Source: CAZPUI01 sp964415525 (GTDB lineage Bacteria; Acidobacteriota; Holophagae; Holophagales; Holophagaceae). Taken from it: a DNA stretch of 10,731 bases. Position 1 is the first letter of the stretch, and each line of letters starts with the position of its first letter. Under the pieces are notes generated by a model. The model saw only the letters and a program-made list of their open reading frames with translations. It did no database searches and had not been told where the DNA came from. Position numbers and translations under genes: made by a program. The DNA lies in assembly GCA_964415525.1 (NCBI GenBank), contig CAYQAS010000130.1:1-10731 (forward strand), given 5' to 3'. Positions 6,661 through 10,731 of the stretch are shown piece by piece.

Positions 6661-7443
6661 TCAACCGGCCCCGGCCTGCCTGCCTAAATACCCGTTTAAA
6701 TGAACCATTAACGCATCGATATCTTCTGAAACGGGCAAGCTCTTCCTGATGGCTTCCAAATATCTCCCTTCCCTTATCCTTTGTACGGTTATGGGAAAAT
6801 TTAAATCGTATATCCATCCGAGTTGGAGGAGTTTGAAATCGTTCAGGGTTCTCATCTTTTTCATGTCCGCCAATTTATTATTGAATAGATCGGACAGCAT
6901 CGACCTTGAATATCCCGGCTCATCGGGAAGGTCCAATTCAATTACGGCGCTTCTGCCATTGCCATTGTAGTAAATGCTCACCAGATCAAAGATGTCCAGC
7001 TTATCCGCATCCCTGATCAATTTGCAGAACAAAATTACTCTGGAAGATTTCTCTTCGGGTATCTGGAGACGGTTGTGATAGGAAATGGCCTTTTCGATGA
7101 TCTCTCGTATTTCAGTGTCAAGATGATTCAGAATTTGGGATTCCTGGATAACCTTTACCCCAAGCTCGGCATGGTCTTCCGATTTCTTATCCAAGAAGGT
7201 TTTATAGCGGCTGAATTGTTCAAAGCGGCCGATGTCGTGGAACAATCCTATCGTTTCCGCGAGGGCGATGTCTCCGTTATTCATATCGAGAGACCTGGCG
7301 ATTTCGGCGCAGATCCGGCTGACCCTTGCCGAATGACCGACTTTCAACCCGTAGGCTTCCCTGTGAACTGAATTCCGGGAAGTAAATTGATTGTAATATT
7401 GTGAGAACCAGGACTTAAGATTTTGAAGTTCTATATTTTTCAT
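6661..7443 (-). CDS. HD-domain phosphohydrolase, function unknown
   Basis: 260-aa soluble protein with a complete HD metal-binding set: H37 (VGHSARVSRI), H69-D70 (LFHDIGRFEQF), H91 (SEDHAELG), H123 (YHN) and D145 (IRDADKLD). HD proteins hydrolyse phosphate esters of nucleotides or second messengers, and the extra H91/H123 resemble families that bind two metals. The C-terminal third (about 170-260) has no motif I recognise. There is no signal peptide, membrane segment or partner signalling domain. The start ATG (complement of 7441-7443) has no clear Shine-Dalgarno. It is the first gene of the five-gene - strand run ending in phoB, and diverges from the DUF47-pit unit across a 244-base regulatory gap. 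The substrate cannot be told from sequence; a link to phosphate metabolism is only suggested by location. Confidence 0.82.
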   Translation of the reverse strand: MKNIELQNLKSWFSQYYNQFTSRNSVHREAYGLKVGHSARVSRICAEIARSLDMNNGDIALAETIGLFHDIGRFEQFSRYKTFLDKKSEDHAELGVKVIQESQILNHLDTEIREIIEKAISYHNRLQIPEEKSSRVILFCKLIRDADKLDIFDLVSIYYNGNGRSAVIELDLPDEPGYSRSMLSDLFNNKLADMKKMRTLNDFKLLQLGWIYDLNFPITVQRIREGRYLEAIRKSLPVSEDIDALMVHLNGYLGRQAGAG

Positions 7444-7467
7444 AGTTTTATGCCAAGGCTTATATCA

Positions 7468-7482
7468 ATTGTCTCCGACAAT
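7468..7482. promoter_or_regulatory. 15-bp perfect inverted repeat, candidate operator
   Basis: ATTGTC-TCC-GACAAT is a perfect 6-base inverted repeat with a 3-base spacer, 25 bases upstream of the HD gene start. It overlaps the -10 of a candidate - strand promoter (TTGATA at complement 7501-7506, 17-base spacer, TATTGT at complement 7478-7483). A repressor bound here would block that promoter. The regulator is unknown. Confidence 0.35.
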
Positions 7483-7522
7483 AATTCCTATGATGAAATT
7501 TATCAAGGGAAGATTATTTGAG

Positions 7523-7550
7523 ATTATAACCAACGATTTTCTTTAGGCAA
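7523..7550 (-). promoter_or_regulatory. Candidate sigma-70 promoter for the HD-flavoprotein-htpX-cupin-phoB run
   Basis: On the - strand TTGCCT (complement of 7545-7550), a 16-base spacer, and a perfect TATAAT (complement of 7523-7528). Transcription would start near 7516, giving a leader of about 70 bases before the HD gene at 7443. The second candidate, TTGATA-N17-TATTGT, is nearer the gene (about 7506-7478). Both are read by eye from consensus. Confidence 0.4.
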
Positions 7551-7563
7551 CGCGGAATACCTG

Positions 7564-7581
7564 TTGCATTTTGAAATGCAA
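7564..7581. promoter_or_regulatory. 18-bp perfect palindrome in the divergent region, candidate operator
   Basis: TTGCATTT-TG-AAATGCAA: two perfect 8-base arms with a 2-base centre, the strongest dyad in the window. It lies about 107 bases upstream of the DUF47 start and 121 upstream of the HD start, just beyond the -35 of the candidate - strand promoter. The size and symmetry fit a site for a dimeric helix-turn-helix regulator. It is not the direct-repeat layout of a pho box. It lacks a following T-run, so it is not a terminator. Confidence 0.45.
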
Positions 7582-7687
7582 TCCGCTAGATGATTTCCGA
7601 AATTGGAGCGGTTACGGATCCGACCCCAACAGATAAACAGCATAATCACAAACAGATGATCAGGACCGTCGGGAGGACATAATAAGG

Positions 7688-8308
7688 ATGCGATTAATTC
7701 CTAGGGAAGAGAAATTTTACGACCTCTTCGAGAATTTAGCCGAGAAGATTGACGAGGGGGCCAAGCTCTTTCTCGACATGCTTCAGGACTATAATTCTTT
7801 CTCCACCAGGCTCGCCAATCTCAAGCAACTGGAGCACGAGGCGGACGAAATTACTCATAAAACCTACGAAAAGATGCACAAGACCTTCCTCACCCCCCTG
7901 GACAGGGAAGACATCTATGCCCTGGTCAACAAAATGGATAGCATTCTCGACTTGACGGAGGCCGCGGCCATCCGCATGTCCCTTTATAAAATCAAAGCCC
8001 CCGTCCCAGCGCTCTTTGAACAGGCAAAACTGCTGAACGTGGCAACGGAAAAAGTAAAAAAGATCGTCCATGGCCTGCGGGATATGAAAAACGCCCCCAT
8101 GATCCTTGAGGCCTGCGTGGAAATAAATACTATCGAGAACACCGGCGATCAGATCCTGAGAACTGCGGTGGGCGAACTTTTCGAGAGGGAAACAGACCCC
8201 ATCGAGCTGATAAAATGGAAAGAGATTTTTGAAAGGTTTGAAGAAACCCTGGACGTCTGCGAGGATGTCTCGAATATTGTCGAGGGTATCGTCCTGAAAA
8301 ATGGTTAG
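7688..8308 (+). CDS. DUF47 PhoU-like protein, Pit transporter accessory
   Basis: 206-aa helical cytoplasmic protein of the DUF47 (PhoU-related) family, normally encoded directly before a Pit-type phosphate transporter and thought to regulate it. Recognisable features are the N-terminal FYDLFENLAEKI (10-21), the acidic helix LEHEADEITHKTYEKMHKTF (48-67), the metal-type segment LDREDIYALVNKMDSILD (71-88), ENTGDQILR (150-158), and the C-terminal IKWKEIFERFEETLDVCEDV (175-194). The length is normal for the family. The ATG at 7688 has GGGAGG at 7671-7676, about 11 bases upstream. pit follows after 38 bases, so the two form an operon. It is distinct from the true PhoU at 558: one belongs to the Pst pathway and the other to Pit. 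Confidence 0.92.
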   Translation: MRLIPREEKFYDLFENLAEKIDEGAKLFLDMLQDYNSFSTRLANLKQLEHEADEITHKTYEKMHKTFLTPLDREDIYALVNKMDSILDLTEAAAIRMSLYKIKAPVPALFEQAKLLNVATEKVKKIVHGLRDMKNAPMILEACVEINTIENTGDQILRTAVGELFERETDPIELIKWKEIFERFEETLDVCEDVSNIVEGIVLKNG

Positions 8309-8346
8309 AGAAAAAAGATCGGTTTTCGATTCTTTAAAATATCGAC

Positions 8347-9348
8347 ATGATTGATTCTTTCGGTTTTGTTGTCTTTCTGATCGGCGTTGCCCTGGCCTTT
8401 GACTTCATCAACGGTTTTCATGACGCCGCCAACTCCATATCCACCATTGTCTCAACCCGGGTACTGTCGCCCCGCTATGCCGTTATGTGGGCGGCTTTTT
8501 TCAACTTTGCCGCTATCTTCATCGTCGGCACCCCCGTGGCCAAGACGATCGGCGTCGGGATCATTCATCCCGAATCCATAGACAACTATATCATTTTTGC
8601 CGCCCTCGGCGGAGCTATCATCTGGAATCTCGTCACCTGGTATTTAGGTCTCCCCAGCAGTTCCTCCCACGCCCTTATCGGCGGCCTCGTCGGCGCCGGG
8701 GTCCTGAAGGCGGGCATGGGAAATCTGGTGTGGGAAGGGCTTATCAAAACGGCCCTCTTTATCTTTTTATCCCCCGCCATCGGGATGTTCCTCGGATTAT
8801 GCATGATGACCCTGGTACTCAATTTCAGCCGGAATTCCAATGTAGCCTCTTCCATGCGCCTCTTTCGGAAGTTGCAGTTATGTTCCTCCGCCATCAGCAG
8901 TCTCGGTCACGGGATGAACGACGCCCAGAAAACCATGGGCATCATCGCCATTATCCTCTATAGCAAGGGTCTTATCGGCCCTGTTTTTCATATCCCTTTC
9001 TGGGTTGTCTTCGCCTGCTATACCGTAATCGCCCTGGGAACCCTCAGCGGCGGTTGGCGGATCGTGAAGACCATGGGAACCAAGATCACCAAGCTCCAAC
9101 CCATTGGCGGCTTCTGCGCCGAGACGGCGGCGGCCATCTCCATCATCGGCGCCTCCCTGGGGGGGATTCCCGTCAGCACGACCCATACCATTGCCGGGGC
9201 CATCATGGGCGTTGGGGCCACAAGAAGATTGACCGCCGTGCGGTGGGGCGTCGCCGGCACACTTGTCTGGGCCTGGGTGTTGACCATACCCATCTCCGCC
9301 ATTATATCGGCCATTGTTTACAGCCTGAGTGTCTCCTTCTTAAAATAA
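8347..9348 (+). CDS. pit: Low-affinity inorganic phosphate transporter, PiT family
   Basis: Integral membrane transporter of 333 aa (short PiT type) that takes up phosphate, probably as a metal-phosphate complex, using an ion gradient. The protein is strongly hydrophobic throughout. It shows the internal duplication of the family: the GANDVANA-like signature appears as GFHDAANS (23-30) and again as GHGMNDAQKTMG (187-198). A second motif pair, GLPSSSSHALIGGLVGAG (101-118) and GIPVSTTHTIAGAIMGVG (273-290), supports it. The ATG at 8347 has no clear Shine-Dalgarno; the 38-base gap after the DUF47 gene can form a small A/T-rich hairpin (about 8312-8334), so translation may be coupled or modest. 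PiT transporters also carry arsenate, which fits the arsC gene at 3041. No obvious intrinsic terminator follows. Confidence 0.95.
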   Translation: MIDSFGFVVFLIGVALAFDFINGFHDAANSISTIVSTRVLSPRYAVMWAAFFNFAAIFIVGTPVAKTIGVGIIHPESIDNYIIFAALGGAIIWNLVTWYLGLPSSSSHALIGGLVGAGVLKAGMGNLVWEGLIKTALFIFLSPAIGMFLGLCMMTLVLNFSRNSNVASSMRLFRKLQLCSSAISSLGHGMNDAQKTMGIIAIILYSKGLIGPVFHIPFWVVFACYTVIALGTLSGGWRIVKTMGTKITKLQPIGGFCAETAAAISIIGASLGGIPVSTTHTIAGAIMGVGATRRLTAVRWGVAGTLVWAWVLTIPISAIISAIVYSLSVSFLK

Positions 9349-9398
9349 TCAAGAAAGAAATCAAATCGGTCCCCGGATAAAAATATCGTTTGCAAACC

Positions 9399-9426
9399 TT
9401 GACATCGAAGATTTGATGTATATTAT
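9399..9426 (+). promoter_or_regulatory. groESL promoter with an operator-like dyad between -35 and -10
   Basis: TTGACA (9399-9404), a 16-base spacer, and TATTAT (9421-9426): a good vegetative-type promoter about 75 bases before groES. An imperfect palindrome, ACATCGAA-GA-TTTGATGT (9402-9419, seven of eight positions symmetrical), starts inside the -35 and fills the spacer. The 9349-9499 gap contains neither the CIRCE repeat (TTAGCACTC-N9-GAGTGCTAA) nor a clear sigma-32 promoter. Confidence 0.5.
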
Positions 9427-9499
9427 ATGCCGCGAAATGTCCGGGAAATAAAATAGCGTTTAAAAATCTTTAATATAATTGATGAAAGGAGAGGACAGC

Positions 9500-9793
9500 A
9501 TGAAAATCAGGCCATTGCAGGACAGAGTCATTGTTGAGCGCTTGGCGGAAGAGGGAAAAACCAAAGGCGGTATTATTATCCCCGATACCGCGAAAGAAAA
9601 ACCCATGGAGGGCAAGATCATCGCCGTGGGTAAGGGAAAGACCACCGAAGACGGCAAGCTTGTCAAACTCGATGTTAAAGCCGGTGATAAGGTGCTCTTC
9701 AGTAAGTATGCCGGGACGGAAGTAAAGATCGACGGCAAGGAATACCTCATTATGCGCGAAGACGACATTCTGGGCGTCATCGAAGGCAAGTAA
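9500..9793 (+). CDS. groES: Co-chaperonin GroES (Hsp10)
   Basis: 97-aa co-chaperonin that forms the heptameric lid of the GroEL cage and cycles with its ATP state. The start MKIRPLQDRVIVERL is the family N-terminus. The mobile loop that contacts GroEL is EEGKTKGGIIIPDTAKEKP (about 16-34), and VGKGK (48-52) and DKVLFSKYAGTEV, with terminal DDILGVIE, complete the fold. The ATG at 9500 was chosen because a strong AAGGAGAGGA lies just upstream; an in-frame TTG at 9479 would add seven residues not found in the family. groEL begins 25 bases after the stop, the standard bicistronic order. Confidence 0.98.
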   Translation: MKIRPLQDRVIVERLAEEGKTKGGIIIPDTAKEKPMEGKIIAVGKGKTTEDGKLVKLDVKAGDKVLFSKYAGTEVKIDGKEYLIMREDDILGVIEGK

Positions 9794-9818
9794 AACCTGA
9801 CTAAGGAGGATTAAATAC

Positions 9819-10731
9819 ATGGCAGCAAAATTGATTCAATATGACGAGGACGCGAGAAAATCGATCCTCAAAGGCGTAAACACCCTTGCCGACGCCGTAA
9901 AGGTTACTCTCGGCCCCAAGGGCAGAAACGTCATTCTTGACAAAAGCTTCGGTTCTCCCGTGGTCACCAAGGACGGCGTAACCGTGGCCAAGGAGATCGA
10001 ACTGGCAGACAGATTTGAAACCATGGGCGCACAGATGGTCGGTAAAGTAGCCAGCAAGACCAGCGCAAGGGCGGGAACGATCGCGGCACGGCTAAGGCNN
10101 NNNNNNNNGGGAAAACACGCGGCAACGGTCCTGGCCAAGCCTGTCTACCCGGGAGGGACTAAGACCGTAGCGGCAGGAAGAAACCCATTGGACATGAAGC
10201 GTGGCATCGAGAAAGCCGTTGCCGCCGTTGTCGCGGAATTGAAAAAGCTCAGCAAGCCCACGAAGGACCAGAAGGAAATTGCCCAGGTCGGCACCATTTC
10301 CGCCAATAACGACGAAGCCATCGGCGGCATCATTGCCGAAGCGATGGGCAAGGTCGGCAAAGAAGGCGTCATCACCGTCGAAGAGAACAAGGGTCTGGAG
10401 ACGGAACTCGATATCGTGGAAGGTATGCAGTTCGACCGGGGCTATCTGTCCCCCTACTTCGTCACCAACGCCGAGAAGATGGAAGTTAACCTGGAAGACG
10501 CCTTCATCCTGATCAACGAAAAGAAGATCAGCAATATGAAAGACCTCCTCCCCATCCTGGAGCAGATCGCCAAAATGGGCAAGCCCCTCCTCATCATCGC
10601 CGAAGACATCGAAGGCGAAGCCCTGGCAACCCTGGTAGTAAACAAGCTCCGCGGCACCCTCCATGTAGCCGCCGTCAAGGCCCCCGGTTTCGGTGACCGC
10701 CGCAAGGCCATGCTCGAAGACATCGCCATCC
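9819..10731 (+). CDS. groEL: Chaperonin GroEL (Hsp60), 5' part, interrupted by an assembly gap
   Basis: GroEL is the 60-kDa subunit of the double-ring folding chaperonin. The start ATG is 9819, with AAGGAGG at 9803-9809. About 304 codons of roughly 545 are in the window; the gene continues past the right edge. Clear family landmarks are VTLGPKGRNVILDKSFG, VTKDGVTVAKEIEL and MGAQMV before the gap, and RGIEKAV, VGTISANNDE, EGMQFDRGYLSPYF, KKISNM, LLIIAEDIEGEALATLVVNKLRG and APGFGDRRKAML after it. Ten Ns sit at 10099-10108. Around them the expected GDGTTTATVLA nucleotide-binding loop is unreadable: between MGAQMV and ATVLA there are 27 codons where the E. coli protein has 17. The frame is the same on both sides, so this is a damaged assembly of an intact gene, not a real pseudogene. 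Confidence 0.95.
   Translation, partial: MAAKLIQYDEDARKSILKGVNTLADAVKVTLGPKGRNVILDKSFGSPVVTKDGVTVAKEIELADRFETMGAQMVGKVASKTSARAGTIAARLRXXXXGKHAATVLAKPVYPGGTKTVAAGRNPLDMKRGIEKAVAAVVAELKKLSKPTKDQKEIAQVGTISANNDEAIGGIIAEAMGKVGKEGVITVEENKGLETELDIVEGMQFDRGYLSPYFVTNAEKMEVNLEDAFILINEKKISNMKDLLPILEQIAKMGKPLLIIAEDIEGEALATLVVNKLRGTLHVAAVKAPGFGDRRKAMLEDIAI
10099..10108. other. Assembly gap (10 Ns) inside groEL
   Basis: Ten consecutive Ns, probably a placeholder between two contig ends. The sequence on both sides (about 10070-10180) departs from GroEL consensus, while the rest of the gene does not, which points to low-quality contig ends. Residues translated from this stretch should not be used. Confidence 0.95.

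Noticed and set aside
6608..6817. N-terminal extension of the flavoprotein gene by 70 codons
   Set aside because: It overlaps the HD gene, does not resemble the superfamily, and the internal ATG at 6607 is preceded by a perfect AGGAGG.
7628..7655. Three AACAG direct repeats before the DUF47 gene, considered as a pho box (CTGTT half-sites on the complement)
   Set aside because: Spacings are 8 and 15 bases, not the 11-base period expected for PhoB sites, and the motif is too short to be significant.
8312..8334. Small hairpin between the DUF47 gene and pit
   Set aside because: Mostly A-T pairs with a bulge; too weak to claim as a regulatory element or terminator.
8487..8963. 158-codon alternative frame inside pit
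   Set aside because: Arg/His/Pro-rich shadow of a clear PiT membrane protein in the other frame.
9349..9499. Searched for CIRCE and for a terminator after pit
   Set aside because: No TTAGCACTC/GAGTGCTAA arms and no G-C stem with a T-run are visible; only the promoter and dyad described above are supported.

Overview
The window reads as ordinary chromosomal DNA of a Gram-negative bacterium of moderate GC content. The mix of genes (PstB/PhoU/PhoR, Pit with its DUF47 partner, and a groES-groEL pair whose GroES resembles those of sulfate-reducing or syntrophic bacteria) suggests Desulfobacterota/Deltaproteobacteria. That placement is inferred from protein character only. A run of ten Ns inside groEL shows that this is a draft or metagenome-type assembly.

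Left part, + strand (1-3487): the tail of a high-affinity phosphate import operon. It holds the 3' end of pstB, then phoU, the sensor kinase gene phoR and a thioredoxin-type arsenate reductase gene, arsC, which starts 5 bases after the phoR stop. Middle part, - strand (7443 down to 3608): five tightly spaced genes running HD-domain hydrolase, nitronate monooxygenase-like flavoprotein, HtpX-like membrane zinc protease, small exported cupin, and the response regulator gene phoB. phoB is therefore convergent with the pst-phoU-phoR-arsC unit instead of sitting beside phoR. Right part, + strand (7688-10731): the DUF47 PhoU-like gene with pit (low-affinity phosphate transporter), then groES and a truncated groEL.

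The genes form a phosphate locus. PstB drives ATP-dependent uptake, PhoU links Pst to PhoR, PhoR phosphorylates PhoB, and the DUF47-Pit pair provides a second uptake route. Arsenate enters cells through phosphate transporters, so arsC in the phoR transcript makes physiological sense. The other - strand genes and groESL are stress or housekeeping functions with no obvious mechanistic link to phosphate.

No gene-free stretch exceeds 300 bases. The largest gap, the divergent region 7444-7687, holds two clean palindromes and candidate promoters. The groES upstream region has a good promoter with an imperfect dyad between its -35 and -10 boxes and no CIRCE element. I see no tRNA, rRNA, CRISPR array, transposon or phage gene, and no convincing new defence or mobile system. 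The most interesting points are the arsC placement and its cysteine-bearing tail, the phoR/phoB split, active-site substitutions in the cupin and flavoprotein, the candidate operators, and the damaged groEL sequence around the assembly gap.
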